Below, in pieces: positions 17,496-26,440 of a DNA stretch of 64,000 bases. The position numbers and the translations under genes are program-made. The notes under the pieces were generated by a model. It was not told the origin of the DNA and did no database searches. It saw only the letters and a list, made by a program, of their open reading frames with translations. The number at the start of each line of letters is the position of its first letter. Position 1 is the stretch's first letter. The stretch covers positions 422,001 to 486,000 of the forward strand of contig NZ_OY781940.1 in NCBI RefSeq assembly GCF_963677315.1, in the 5' to 3' direction. The stretch is from an uncultured Sphaerochaeta sp. (GTDB lineage Bacteria > Spirochaetota > Spirochaetia > Sphaerochaetales > Sphaerochaetaceae).

Positions 17496-17966
17496 TTAGA
17501 ATCTCCAGAGAGCTCCGATGTATCCACCAAAGTAGAAATCAACATCAGGTAGAATTGCGAGACCAGGAGCAATACGCAGATAGAAATCAAGCGGGAAGTC
17601 CTTATTGTCCAGATTATAGACAATGCCTACTGGAACAATCGCAGCCAATCCAGTTTTGCTCCCATCAAAGGGGACACGGATTGCAGCACCACCACCAACG
17701 GTGACGTCGAACTGAGCCTTTTCAATGTTGAATTCTGAAACCTTATAATTGGCAGCTGCATCAACAGAAAGACTGGACCCACCAATGAAGCCAAGGCCAA
17801 CATTACCGATGACATCAAAGTCATTCATTCGGTACTGTACACCAACACCAGTGTTGGTTCCCAAGTTCAGTCCTACCGCAAGGTCGGTCTTCGAAGCTCT
17901 CTCTGCTGCTGTAGCAGGAAGCAGTACCATAGCCAGTAAAAGTACAGCAAGTAATACTTTCTTCAT
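17496..17966 (-). CDS. Small outer-membrane-like beta-barrel protein
   Basis: The 156-residue product has a clear signal peptide (MKKVLLAVLLLAMVLLPATA). Its mature part is made of alternating amphipathic strands rich in Gly (NLGTNTGVGVQY, VGGGAAIRV, FGGYIGALWRF). The terminal residue is Phe, the usual end of outer-membrane barrels recognised by BamA. The ATG at 17966 is preferred over the upstream GTG because AAGGAGA lies six bases before it. The function is unknown. Confidence 0.75.
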   Translation of the reverse strand: MKKVLLAVLLLAMVLLPATAAERASKTDLAVGLNLGTNTGVGVQYRMNDFDVIGNVGLGFIGGSSLSVDAAANYKVSEFNIEKAQFDVTVGGGAAIRVPFDGSKTGLAAIVPVGIVYNLDNKDFPLDFYLRIAPGLAILPDVDFYFGGYIGALWRF

Positions 17967-18147
17967 ACGCACTCTCCTTCTGTAGGATGAACTCCTACCA
18001 ATAATTTTGATATGTAAACTATACCATAAGCAAAATTTCTTGAACAGGCAAACATATAGGGGTATTTAGGCAAATTCTCAAGAGATTAGACTACTGGTGT
18101 TTTTTTTCAAATCTGGTTACCATACATTCAGAGAGGAAGTGTAAAAA

Positions 18148-19743
18148 ATGAATAGACATCTTACCCTTCGTGGTGCCCTTATTGCTCTTGTCGGGTTACT
18201 GGTGATCACCGCCAGTTCCATGTATGTAGCGCTCAGAATGGGAGCACTACCCTGGCCTACCATCTTTGTAACGGTGGTCAGTTTGGCAGCATTGAAACGG
18301 GCAAAAGGCTCCACACTCCAGGAAATCAATGTAACCCATACCATCATGAGTTCAGGGGCTATGGTTGCAGGGGGATTGGCCTTTACCCTCCCAGGGCTCT
18401 GGATGATTGACCCAGATGCAAATTTCTCTACGATCAGCCTTATCATCCTGACTGTGGTTGGTGCTATTCTGGGAACCTTGTTCTCTGCACTGTATCGAAA
18501 GAAACTTATTGTTGATGAGGCTCTTCCCTATCCAATGGGTATAGCGAGCTACAATACCTTGCAAGCGGGAAGCAAAGGTGGAGCAGGGGCGAAGACGCTC
18601 TTTGCATCCATGGGAGGATCGGTTATCTTCACCGTCCTGAGGGATGGGTTTGGAAAAATCCCTGCCTTGCTGACCCTATTCAAGGGAAGCGCACTAATCC
18701 CTGCCTTCTCCATCTGGGTCAGCCCTATGGCGATGGGAATTGGGGCAATCATCGGACCCTTGTTTGCCCTTCTTTGGTTTGGTGGAGCTATCTTTGGATA
18801 CTACATCCTTACCCCGCTGGGAATCCAAGGTGGGCTCTTTTCCTCAATGGCAGAGGCTGATGTATTCCGCTCCAACCTGGGAATTGGATTGATGATTGGA
18901 ACAGGGCTTGGAGTCTTCTTCAAGGCAGTAGGCTCCAAACTGCTTGCCCAGAAGAAACTTGAAGAAAAACCCAAGGCGGCATTCAATAAAACTACGCTGG
19001 TTGTTGCATTGGTACTGCTTTTCTCTGTTGTTTTACTCTCACTTGGAACAGAACTCGGCCTGATCGAGGCACTCGTCCTGATGGCAGGCATCTATCTTGC
19101 CACCTACCTCTCGGGCATGTTGACCGGCCAGACAGGCATCAATCCCATGGAAATATTCGGTATCCTGGTCTTGCTTGTCATCCAGCTTATCGCCAACCCT
19201 TCCCTCATCGCTTCCTTCAGCATTGCCGCGGTAGTAGCAGTTGCCTGTGGGTTGACCGGTGATGTCATGAATGACCTAAAGAGTGGTTATCTTCTGAAAA
19301 CCGATCCGAAGCAACAAATTCTTGGCGAGGGTATCGGGGGAGTCATTGGTGCAGTGCTCTCCGTATTCGTGCTCTTGATCATGAAAGCTTCGTTCGGTGG
19401 ATTTGGAACTGCTGAGTTGCCCGCTCCCCAGGCAGCGGCAGTATCTGCTATGGTTGGAGGGCTTGGTCATATCCCTGCATTCCTTATCGGACTCGGAATC
19501 GGCCTGGTGCTCTACCTTGCAAATATCCCCAGTGCAACCCTTGGGCTTGGTGTATACCTGCCAATTTACATCAGTTCCGTAATGGGCCTCGGAGCACTTA
19601 TCTCCGGTGGCTTGAAACTGGCTCTCAAGAAGCGCACTGAGGCAGCAAAACTACAAGACAAGACTGGATTGGTCGCCAGCGGATTGTTGGGCGGGGAAGG
19701 TATCACGGGTGTAGCTATCGCTATCCTTTCCATGCTGAAGTAG
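18148..19743 (+). CDS. OPT family oligopeptide/metallophore transporter
   Basis: The 531-residue protein is almost wholly membrane-embedded, with about 14 hydrophobic segments. It shows the OPT pattern LTLRGALIALVGLLVITASSMYVALRMG near the N-terminus (residues 4-31), EALPYPMGIA and a GEGITGVAIAIL ending. OPT carriers import peptides or metal-siderophore complexes by proton symport. The bacterial branch is poorly characterised. An AGGAAG precedes the ATG, and rlmN follows after 13 bases. Confidence 0.85.
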   Translation: MNRHLTLRGALIALVGLLVITASSMYVALRMGALPWPTIFVTVVSLAALKRAKGSTLQEINVTHTIMSSGAMVAGGLAFTLPGLWMIDPDANFSTISLIILTVVGAILGTLFSALYRKKLIVDEALPYPMGIASYNTLQAGSKGGAGAKTLFASMGGSVIFTVLRDGFGKIPALLTLFKGSALIPAFSIWVSPMAMGIGAIIGPLFALLWFGGAIFGYYILTPLGIQGGLFSSMAEADVFRSNLGIGLMIGTGLGVFFKAVGSKLLAQKKLEEKPKAAFNKTTLVVALVLLFSVVLLSLGTELGLIEALVLMAGIYLATYLSGMLTGQTGINPMEIFGILVLLVIQLIANPSLIASFSIAAVVAVACGLTGDVMNDLKSGYLLKTDPKQQILGEGIGGVIGAVLSVFVLLIMKASFGGFGTAELPAPQAAAVSAMVGGLGHIPAFLIGLGIGLVLYLANIPSATLGLGVYLPIYISSVMGLGALISGGLKLALKKRTEAAKLQDKTGLVASGLLGGEGITGVAIAILSMLK

Positions 19744-19756
19744 GTATACTAGGAAA

Positions 19757-20839
19757 ATGGAACAAAAAAATACTATTCCACGCTCTCTCTATGGGCTGGA
19801 TGCAGAAGCTATTGCAGAAGTGCTCTCCCTACCCAGGGCCTTCTATGGAAAACAGATTTATCAGTGGCTCGTCAAGGGTGTCACCTCGTTTGACGAGATG
19901 ACCAATCTCCCAAAAGCTGAACGTTTGCGTCTCAAGGAAGTGATGGAGAGTGGTATCTCCTCGACAGTTGAAACCAGTGAGACGGATGAGAGTGGAGCCA
20001 CAAAGATGGGCATCCGTCTCCACGATGGTAGAGTCGTCGAGTGTGTCCTGCTTATAGACAAGCGTGGCCGGCATACGGCATGTCTTTCCAGTCAAGTTGG
20101 TTGTGCAATGGGATGCACATTTTGCAGAACAGGTACCATGGGCTTGCTGAGGAACCTCAGTGCCGATGAGATCATCGAACAATACATTCACCTCCTTGCG
20201 GTAAGTGATCAGCCCATTACCCATATCGTCTATATGGGAATGGGAGAGCCCTTGGCAAACATCAATCCGGTAATCCAATCGATCCACTACCTACATGCAA
20301 AAGAGAGCTTCAACATCAGCCTGAGAAGGATAACGATCTCCACCTGTGGAGTGGTCCCTGGTATCTTGCGAATTGCAGAACAGAAACTCCCAGTAAGGCT
20401 CGCTGTCTCCTTGGTAAGTGCGGACAATCGCCTCCGCTCGAAGATTATGCCGGTAAATGAGAAGTGGGATATCATGGCTCTGAAGAAGGCATTGATGGTG
20501 TACCAACATGTTGGAGGAAAACGATTCACCATTGAGTACTGCATGTTGCGTGGGGTAAATACCGATGAGTTCAGTGCCAAGAAACTTGCTACCTATGTAG
20601 CAGGCATGAATGTAGTGGTAAATCTTATCCCCTGGAACCCCGCTGAGGAACTCCCGTATGAGACCCCAAGCGAAGATGAGATCGATACCTTCTGCCGTGA
20701 ACTTGACCGATACCGTGTCAATTATACCAGACGACGATCACGGGGCAGAGAGATCAACGGGGCATGCGGACAGCTGGCGGTGCCCATCAATAAAGGTCTC
20801 GACTACGAGTTGATGATCGATGATGAGGATGACGAATAA
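19757..20839 (+). CDS. rlmN: Dual-specificity 23S rRNA/tRNA methyltransferase RlmN
   Basis: The 360-residue radical SAM enzyme makes m2A2503 in 23S rRNA and m2A37 in some tRNAs. The cluster motif is CAMGCTFC (C106, C110, C113), with GMGEPLAN binding SAM. The late Cys in GACGQL acts as the methyl-carrier partner of the family. A TATACT hexamer (19745-19750) ends six bases before the ATG, while the only purine run, AGGAAA, directly abuts it. A leaderless internal start is possible although the -35 is poor. Readthrough from the OPT gene is also possible. Confidence 0.95.
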   Translation: MEQKNTIPRSLYGLDAEAIAEVLSLPRAFYGKQIYQWLVKGVTSFDEMTNLPKAERLRLKEVMESGISSTVETSETDESGATKMGIRLHDGRVVECVLLIDKRGRHTACLSSQVGCAMGCTFCRTGTMGLLRNLSADEIIEQYIHLLAVSDQPITHIVYMGMGEPLANINPVIQSIHYLHAKESFNISLRRITISTCGVVPGILRIAEQKLPVRLAVSLVSADNRLRSKIMPVNEKWDIMALKKALMVYQHVGGKRFTIEYCMLRGVNTDEFSAKKLATYVAGMNVVVNLIPWNPAEELPYETPSEDEIDTFCRELDRYRVNYTRRRSRGREINGACGQLAVPINKGLDYELMIDDEDDE

Positions 20840-20862
20840 CCAGTAAAACCCTGAGAACGATA

Positions 20863-20890
20863 AGAAGCCCTGCAAACCAGCAGGGCTTCT
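20863..20890. terminator. Bidirectional terminator between rlmN and alaS
   Basis: Arms AGAAGCCCTGC (20863-20873) and GCAGGGCTTCT (20880-20890) are perfectly complementary around a six-base loop. The hairpin lies between two convergent genes. Confidence 0.8.
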
Positions 20891-20922
20891 CTTATGTACA
20901 TCTTATTCAAGGGAACTAGGTA

Positions 20923-22716
20923 CTACTGAAGAACAGCCTTGATCCTTCTCACCCCTGCCGAGGAAGATTGCTCCTTGAGAATCTTGAAGTGACCCATACT
21001 GCCGGTACTCTCCACGTGGGGGCCTCCACAGACCTCCTTGGAAAAATCCCCGACTGAGTAGACTTTCACCTGCTCACCATATTTGCTGTCAAAGAATGCG
21101 ATGGCACCTTGTGCTTTTGCTTCCTCAACACTCATGGTCTCACAGGTTACCACTAGATTGCGCTTGATCTGCTCGTTGACCATGTCCTCGACCTGTTGTA
21201 TCTCTTCCTTGCTCATGGCAGAGGGATGCGTGAAGTCAAAGCGGAGTCGCTCGGTTGTAATGTTGGAGCCCTTCTGCCCCACATGTTCGCCAAGCACTGT
21301 TCTCAATGCCTTATGCAACAGGTGGGTTGCTGTATGCAGCGCAGTGGTTTTCTCGCTATGGTCGGCAAGACCTCCCTTGAACTGCTTGTCTGCACCACTT
21401 CGACTGATCTCCTGATGCTTCTCGAATGCAGCATTGAAACCTGCCTCATCAACGGTGAAACCATGTTCTGCAGCCAATTCCTTGGTTAGCTCGATGGGAT
21501 AACCGTAGGTATCGTAGAGCTTGAAGGCGGTTCTTCCGCTGATCTCCCGGTTTTTTCCCTTGAGCAGGTTGGGAAGCATTTTCTCAAACTCCCGCTCACC
21601 CTTTGCCAGGGTCTCGGAGAACTTTGCCTCTTCCTGAGCCAGCTCCTTCAGGATGAAATCCTTGTTATCCAGAATCTCAGGGTAGGGCTTCTTATAGAGT
21701 TCAAGAACGATAAGTGCAAGCTCTCCGAGGAAGGATCCTTCAATTCCCAACTTATGAGCATGCCTCACTGCCCTTCTGATCAGACGGCGCAGGATGTAGC
21801 CCTGACCTACGTTGGAGGGTGCTACCCCTCTCTGGTCTCCAAGGATGAATACGCTGGTGCGAATATGGTCTGCTACAATACGTACTGAGGTGTCAGTCTC
21901 CTCATCATTACCATATTGTTTTCCAGAAAGCTTCTCGATTCCTGCAATGATTGGGGTGAATACCTCTGTCTCATAGACAGATTTCTTACCCTGAAGGATT
22001 GCAATGGTACGTTCGATTCCCATACCGGTATCGACGCACTTTCTCTCCATCTCACTATAGGTACCGTCACTGTTCTTCTTGTACCCCATGAAGACATCAT
22101 TCCAGATCTCGAAATATTTCCCACAGGAACACCCGGGGCGGCAATCAGGGCCACACGTCGGTCTTCCGGTATCGATGAACATCTCGCTGTCTGGACCACA
22201 AGGACCGGTTTCTCCTGCTGGTCCCCACCAGTTATCCTCTCTTCCGAGATAATAGATTCGTTCACGTGGAATTCCATATCCTTCCCACGCAGCGGCAGCA
22301 TCCTCATCACGGGGAACCTCATCATCTCCTGCAAAAACAGTCACAGACAAGAGGGAAGGATCAATGCCAAGGATCTCTGTAAGGAACTCATAACTGAAGG
22401 CTATTGCTTCCTTCTTGAAGTAATCCCCAAGGGACCAGTTACCCAGCATCTCAAAGAAAGTGAGATGGTGTGGGTCCCCTACCGCTTCAATATCTCCGGT
22501 TCGGATACACTTCTGGTAATCGGTAAGGCGGGTGCCTGCTGGGTGTTCGCTTCCCATGATATAGGGTACCAAGGGGTGCATACCGGCGGTGGTAAACAGG
22601 ACCGTTGGGTCGTTCTCGGGAATCAAGGAAGCCCCACTGATCTGGGCATGATCCTTGGATACGAAGAAATCAATGAATTTTTGCCGTAATTCGTTGGCGG
22701 TGAGCTGGTTTTTCAT
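20923..22716 (-). CDS. alaS: Alanine--tRNA ligase, short form without the C-terminal domain
   Basis: The 597 residues cover the class II aminoacylation domain (GMHPLVPY, HLTFFEMLGNWSLGDYFK) and the tRNA-recognition helices. They also cover the editing domain, with zinc ligands HTATHLLH and CGGPHVE (about residues 460-470 and 570-577). The protein stops right after the editing domain (VRRIKAVLQ). The linker helix and C-Ala/DHHA1 dimerisation domain, which bring most AlaRS proteins to about 875 residues, are missing. Borrelia has a similarly short enzyme. The ATG at 22716 matches the family N-terminus and lies eight bases after a -10 hexamer. Confidence 0.95.
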   Translation of the reverse strand: MKNQLTANELRQKFIDFFVSKDHAQISGASLIPENDPTVLFTTAGMHPLVPYIMGSEHPAGTRLTDYQKCIRTGDIEAVGDPHHLTFFEMLGNWSLGDYFKKEAIAFSYEFLTEILGIDPSLLSVTVFAGDDEVPRDEDAAAAWEGYGIPRERIYYLGREDNWWGPAGETGPCGPDSEMFIDTGRPTCGPDCRPGCSCGKYFEIWNDVFMGYKKNSDGTYSEMERKCVDTGMGIERTIAILQGKKSVYETEVFTPIIAGIEKLSGKQYGNDEETDTSVRIVADHIRTSVFILGDQRGVAPSNVGQGYILRRLIRRAVRHAHKLGIEGSFLGELALIVLELYKKPYPEILDNKDFILKELAQEEAKFSETLAKGEREFEKMLPNLLKGKNREISGRTAFKLYDTYGYPIELTKELAAEHGFTVDEAGFNAAFEKHQEISRSGADKQFKGGLADHSEKTTALHTATHLLHKALRTVLGEHVGQKGSNITTERLRFDFTHPSAMSKEEIQQVEDMVNEQIKRNLVVTCETMSVEEAKAQGAIAFFDSKYGEQVKVYSVGDFSKEVCGGPHVESTGSMGHFKILKEQSSSAGVRRIKAVLQ

Positions 22717-22724
22717 AATAGTTG

Positions 22725-22754
22725 ATAGTAGTCTCCCCGACGTTTTCATGTCAA
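22725..22754 (-). promoter_or_regulatory. Leaderless-type promoter of alaS
   Basis: On the minus strand, perfect -35 TTGACA (22749-22754), 18 bases, and -10 TACTAT (22725-22730), which ends eight bases before the ATG at 22716. The only GGGGAG lies 16 bases from the ATG, overlapping the promoter, so it would not be in the mRNA. Confidence 0.7.
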
Positions 22755-22760
22755 GGATGT

Positions 22761-23558
22761 TCAGCCCCCACTATGCGTGTAGTGTTCAATGAAAGCAGGA
22801 AAATTGAGAATCATATTGCTTTTCTCTTTCTGAAAGAGGAGGTGTTCGAAATCACGTTGTTTCTCTTTTAGATCAACACGCGAAATTCGTTCTTTGAGAG
22901 CTTCTTTCAACATGGCAAGATTCTCAATATTATGTTTTGAAGTGAGATATGCATAGTCAGGCGCTGTTTGGGAAAGTAAAAATTGTGCATCATAAAAATC
23001 TCGACCTTTTGCTCTTTGCAGAAGAGCTGAGAGTTTCATTGAACACAGCGTTGCATCTGACGGAACAGGAACAGGAAAGAAAAAACCACAGCTTTGGATA
23101 AAAGCGCTCGTAACCGGATAGGTGTAGCCTTGATCCTGAGCTTCAATTTTTATGAGAAATCTTGCATTCCTATAACCGCTAAATTGAAGTGTGTAGAGTA
23201 GTTCAGGGAAATAGAGACTCCTTCTAAAAGCCTGCAGCCCTTCGTGCTCTTTCTCTTTCGGTATTACCTGATACCCTAGACGCCGCAAATATACCAGAAT
23301 GCTATCAGTCATATGCATGAATTCAGTCTGTGTCATATCTACGCAGTCAAAATCAAGATCTTCACTAAAACGATCTATATGCTTAATAAGGCGAAGATTG
23401 GTACCTCCAATGAACACCATATGCTCGATATACTTTGTTTGTGACAAAAATTCCAATATCTGGCATTGAATATATTCTTTAAGCAGATACGGTTGCAGTT
23501 CATTCAAGTCTCGTAAATATGCAGGAAAGTACTGTAGCAATATACTCTTATCGATCAT
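22761..23558 (-). CDS. abiEii: AbiEii-type nucleotidyltransferase toxin
   Basis: The 265-residue protein has the core motifs of the AbiEii/DUF1814 nucleotidyltransferases: FIGGTNLRL (about residues 49-57), RFSEDLDFD (about 63-71) carrying the metal-binding acidic pair, and MKLSALLQR-KGRDFYD (about 172-188). Such toxins arrest growth, in studied cases by modifying tRNA acceptor ends. It overlaps the antitoxin gene by four bases. The pair would act as a type IV toxin-antitoxin system and possibly as abortive phage defence. Base composition is more A+T-rich than the neighbouring genes, which fits acquisition by transfer. Confidence 0.88.
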   Translation of the reverse strand: MIDKSILLQYFPAYLRDLNELQPYLLKEYIQCQILEFLSQTKYIEHMVFIGGTNLRLIKHIDRFSEDLDFDCVDMTQTEFMHMTDSILVYLRRLGYQVIPKEKEHEGLQAFRRSLYFPELLYTLQFSGYRNARFLIKIEAQDQGYTYPVTSAFIQSCGFFFPVPVPSDATLCSMKLSALLQRAKGRDFYDAQFLLSQTAPDYAYLTSKHNIENLAMLKEALKERISRVDLKEKQRDFEHLLFQKEKSNMILNFPAFIEHYTHSGG

Positions 23559-24187
23559 AATCTATACGCCTCCCGTAATTTCTCCACCCTCCGATTGAGT
23601 GACTCAACGCCATACTGTTCGGTATAGTTGGTAAGACGATCAATCTTTAGGATGTCAAGATCCAACCTTAGTCCCAACATATCTTCTATTGTATGGTACT
23701 GTGGATAAAGATACAGAAGATCCAAAATTGCTTTTTCCGGATATGCTATATGCACTCCCCAAGACGGGTGAAACGCTGAAGATTCTATGGTATAGCCAAA
23801 AAATGAAGAACTACGAATCGTGTGATAGGTAAACTGGCCAAATTCATTGGTAAAATACGCTGTTTTTCTACTAGAAACACTCGTGACCTGTACCACAGCC
23901 TCTGGAATCATACCCCAAAAGGCAAGCGCACTATGTATGCTGATGTATGAGGGTTGATACATCTTGTTTGCAAAATACAATTGAGCATCGCCAGAGCGAA
24001 GATATTCTGGAAATGTATATACATTTTGTTTCAAACGAATAAGTTTATGCTCCTTCACCCAGCGTCCAATAGTATTCCGGCTCACCGAGAACCGTGCACC
24101 TGACGCTACTTGCTGAAGGGTAAAACAACCCATCGGTGAAAAGAGTTCCTTGAATTCCAGATAGGAAGCACGCTCTTTTATTTCCAT
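23555..24187 (-). CDS. abiEi: AbiEi-type antitoxin and transcriptional autorepressor
   Basis: The 210-residue protein has an N-terminal winged helix (about 10-65, with FTLQQVASGARFSVSRNTIGRWV) and a C-terminal domain containing YISIHSALAFWGMIPEAV and the YPEKAILDLLYL motif of the AbiEi/DUF4095 type. In characterised AbiE systems this protein blocks the toxin and represses its own promoter by binding inverted repeats. A long palindrome covers its start codon and -10 element. The ATG lies nine bases after a perfect TATAAT. Confidence 0.87.
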   Translation of the reverse strand: MEIKERASYLEFKELFSPMGCFTLQQVASGARFSVSRNTIGRWVKEHKLIRLKQNVYTFPEYLRSGDAQLYFANKMYQPSYISIHSALAFWGMIPEAVVQVTSVSSRKTAYFTNEFGQFTYHTIRSSSFFGYTIESSAFHPSWGVHIAYPEKAILDLLYLYPQYHTIEDMLGLRLDLDILKIDRLTNYTEQYGVESLNRRVEKLREAYRL

Positions 24188-24216
24188 AACGCACTAATTA
24201 TAGTGCATTATGGAAA
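24181..24216. promoter_or_regulatory. Palindromic operator of the abiE operon
   Basis: Two 16-base arms (24181-24196 and 24201-24216) around ATTA are complementary at 15 positions. The single mismatch is C24190 against A24207. The palindrome includes the abiEi start codon (24185-24187) and the -10 hexamer, so a bound repressor would cover the transcription and translation start together. It is the natural candidate for AbiEi autoregulation. Confidence 0.75.
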
Positions 24217-24224
24217 TATAACAA
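24197..24224 (-). promoter_or_regulatory. Leaderless-type promoter of abiEi-abiEii
   Basis: The minus-strand -35 TTGTTA (24219-24224) and consensus -10 TATAAT (24197-24202) have a 16-base spacer. The ATG at 24187 follows after nine bases, without a Shine-Dalgarno. Confidence 0.7.
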
Positions 24225-24248
24225 GATACTAGTGCTGTGAAAGGACTC

Positions 24249-25199
24249 TTACTCCTCCAAAGCAAATAGATCGAGCTGTATTGCAGTATCCTTGGGTCTT
24301 CCAACAGTTCGTTTTGTCTCCATCGCCTTCTTCAGAATACGGGGAAGGTCTTCACTCTTCCTGATCACAAAGACCCTGCTTTGGCCTGCAAACTTTCTGG
24401 GCCAAAGAATACTTCGGTTCTCTATGCTGCTTTGGTAGATGAAGAGATACTTTTTCTGTTCCAAGGCAAAGGAAGCCTGCCGTACAGCCCCTCCCCCATC
24501 ACGGTCCTCTACCACCACAGAAGCAAGACTCAATGCACTCATCAGGCGATTACGAAGCAGAAAATGCCATTTCTGGGTGGTGGTCGAAGGAGCAAATCGA
24601 CTTACTACCACTCCACTCTTGGCTATTTCAGCTTGTAGTTCTGTGTGCTCCCTTGGATAACACTGACAGAGCGGGGTACCGATAACCGCCATGGTAGGAG
24701 CACCAGAGGTTAATGCTCCCTTGTGGGCCACCCCGTCAATCCCAAGGGCAAGTCCACTTGCAACCACATACCCTGCTTTAGCAAGTGCATGAGATGTCTG
24801 TAAAGCCAGTTTTTTCCCTTCAAGAGAGGGCGATCGGGTCCCGATGACAGAGACCGAAGGAGCCTTCAACAGGGATATATTTCCCTGTACATAGAGAAAA
24901 CGCGGAGAGTAGGCAAAAGTATTCACCTGGGATGGCCAGAAGGGACTGTGTTCATCAATAACCAATACTTTATCACCCATCTCCTCAAAGCATGGCCGAC
25001 AATGATAGTAGGCTTCACTGATTTTGCTCTCTTCCGTTGCCAGGAAGGAGGCATACTCTTTGATATGCAAAGGGAGTGGATCAGTCACATCAATGCGAGA
25101 GGAAGCCAATGAAAAGGCTTCCCCTGCTTTTGATTCTGCTCCACCGCATGCTCTCACGAGTGTTTCATAATGCAGGGCCCTGACTGCTGTTGCATCCAT
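24249..25199 (-). CDS. dprA: DprA/Smf family DNA-processing protein
   Basis: The 316 residues hold the Rossmann-like DprA domain (about 95-275) with VIGTRSP, GLALGIDGVAHKGAL and FLLRNRLMSALS motifs. The N-terminal region (1-90) is divergent. DprA loads RecA on incoming single-stranded DNA during transformation, and the family is also found in bacteria not known to be competent. No winged helix of the usual C-terminal type is clear. The ATG at 25199 lies six bases after a -10 hexamer and lacks a Shine-Dalgarno. Confidence 0.85.
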   Translation of the reverse strand: MDATAVRALHYETLVRACGGAESKAGEAFSLASSRIDVTDPLPLHIKEYASFLATEESKISEAYYHCRPCFEEMGDKVLVIDEHSPFWPSQVNTFAYSPRFLYVQGNISLLKAPSVSVIGTRSPSLEGKKLALQTSHALAKAGYVVASGLALGIDGVAHKGALTSGAPTMAVIGTPLCQCYPREHTELQAEIAKSGVVVSRFAPSTTTQKWHFLLRNRLMSALSLASVVVEDRDGGGAVRQASFALEQKKYLFIYQSSIENRSILWPRKFAGQSRVFVIRKSEDLPRILKKAMETKRTVGRPKDTAIQLDLFALEE

Positions 25200-25205
25200 G
25201 CCTTG

Positions 25206-25234
25206 ACTCTACCACTGTTGTCCTGTTTGGGCAA
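25206..25234 (-). promoter_or_regulatory. Leaderless-type promoter of dprA
   Basis: On the minus strand TTGCCC (25229-25234), 17 bases, TAGAGT (25206-25211), then six bases to the ATG at 25199. Confidence 0.55.
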
Positions 25235-25252
25235 TCGAGCGAAAAACTGGCT

Positions 25253-26440
25253 TTACCTGCAAAGAGCTTCAGCGATATCCCTCATCCCTGAAAGGTGTTC
25301 TTCAGTTGGGTTCCAATTGACCTTCATCTCAGGATCCACAACAGAGAAGCCTGACTTTGAAAGTTCCTCGCGCAGGATACCTACCCCTTCCCCGCTCCAG
25401 CCATAACAACCGAACACCGCAGCCTTCTTTTTCTTGAACTGCAGCTCAGAGAGGAAGTGAAGCCAGCCACCGACTGAGGAGAGTATCGACTTACCGACAG
25501 TGGGAGAGCCCAAGGCTATTGCCTTCGATTTAAACACCTCAGTCATGATATCATTCTTGTCTGTCTGGCTGATGCTGAACACTTTCACTACGGTATCCCC
25601 ATCCAGAGCCTGAATCTCTCCAGCCAAGGCATGTGCAAGCTGTTTCGTGCCGTCCCACATGGTGTCATAGACAATAGTGATCTGATTCTCCTGATAGGAG
25701 TCAGCCCAAGCAGCGTATGCGTTGACAATTTGCATCGGGTTATCGCGCCAGATGGCGCCATGGCTGGGTGCTATGATATCGATTGGGAGGTTCAGAGCCA
25801 CAATCTCTTCAATCTTTCGTTTTACCAGAGGAGAGAATGGATTGAGGATATTCGCATAATACTTCATTGCTTCAGTCCAGAGCAAACACTGGTCAGCCTT
25901 GTCATTGAAGAGTTCCTCAACCGCATAGTGCTGCCCGAAGGCGTCATTCGAGAAGAGAATATTATCACCGGTCAAATAGGTTGCCATGCTGTCAGGCCAA
26001 TGCAACATCCTCATCTCAACAAATACCAACTGCTTTCCGTTACCGATATCCAGGCTGTCACCAGTTTTTACCACTTGATAATTCCACTCAGGATGGTGGT
26101 ACTGCCCGACAAGAGACTTGACTGCATTTGCCGTACAGTAAATGGGGAGGTTGGGCACTTTTTCCATGAGATACGGAAGCGCTCCACTATGATCGACTTC
26201 CCCATGATTGACAACAATAAAGTCAAGCTTCTCCAGGTTGATCTCCTTTTCGAGATTCTCACGGAACTGTTTGTCATAGGGTTTCCAGATGGTATCGATG
26301 AGAACGGTCTTCTCCTCTTCAATGAGGTATGCGTTCTGGCTGGATCCATGATTTACTGAATAATCATCACCATGGAATTTCTGCAACTCCCAATCAATCT
26401 TACCAATCCAAGAGACATTGTTCTTTACCAGTCGCTTCAT
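25253..26440 (-). CDS. Flavodiiron protein (oxygen/nitric oxide reductase, class A)
   Basis: The 395-residue protein has a metallo-beta-lactamase-like diiron domain (1-250) with ligands H79, E81, D83 and H84 in NHGEVDH, plus the later LHWPDS, NDAFG and SHGAIWR ligands, all kept. A flavodoxin domain follows (about 250-395, ITIVYDTMWDGTKQLA binding FMN). It reduces O2 to water or NO to N2O in anaerobes. No rubredoxin domain is attached, so electrons must come from a separate rubredoxin or similar carrier. It overlaps the RIC gene by four bases. Confidence 0.94.
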   Translation of the reverse strand: MKRLVKNNVSWIGKIDWELQKFHGDDYSVNHGSSQNAYLIEEEKTVLIDTIWKPYDKQFRENLEKEINLEKLDFIVVNHGEVDHSGALPYLMEKVPNLPIYCTANAVKSLVGQYHHPEWNYQVVKTGDSLDIGNGKQLVFVEMRMLHWPDSMATYLTGDNILFSNDAFGQHYAVEELFNDKADQCLLWTEAMKYYANILNPFSPLVKRKIEEIVALNLPIDIIAPSHGAIWRDNPMQIVNAYAAWADSYQENQITIVYDTMWDGTKQLAHALAGEIQALDGDTVVKVFSISQTDKNDIMTEVFKSKAIALGSPTVGKSILSSVGGWLHFLSELQFKKKKAAVFGCYGWSGEGVGILREELSKSGFSVVDPEMKVNWNPTEEHLSGMRDIAEALCR

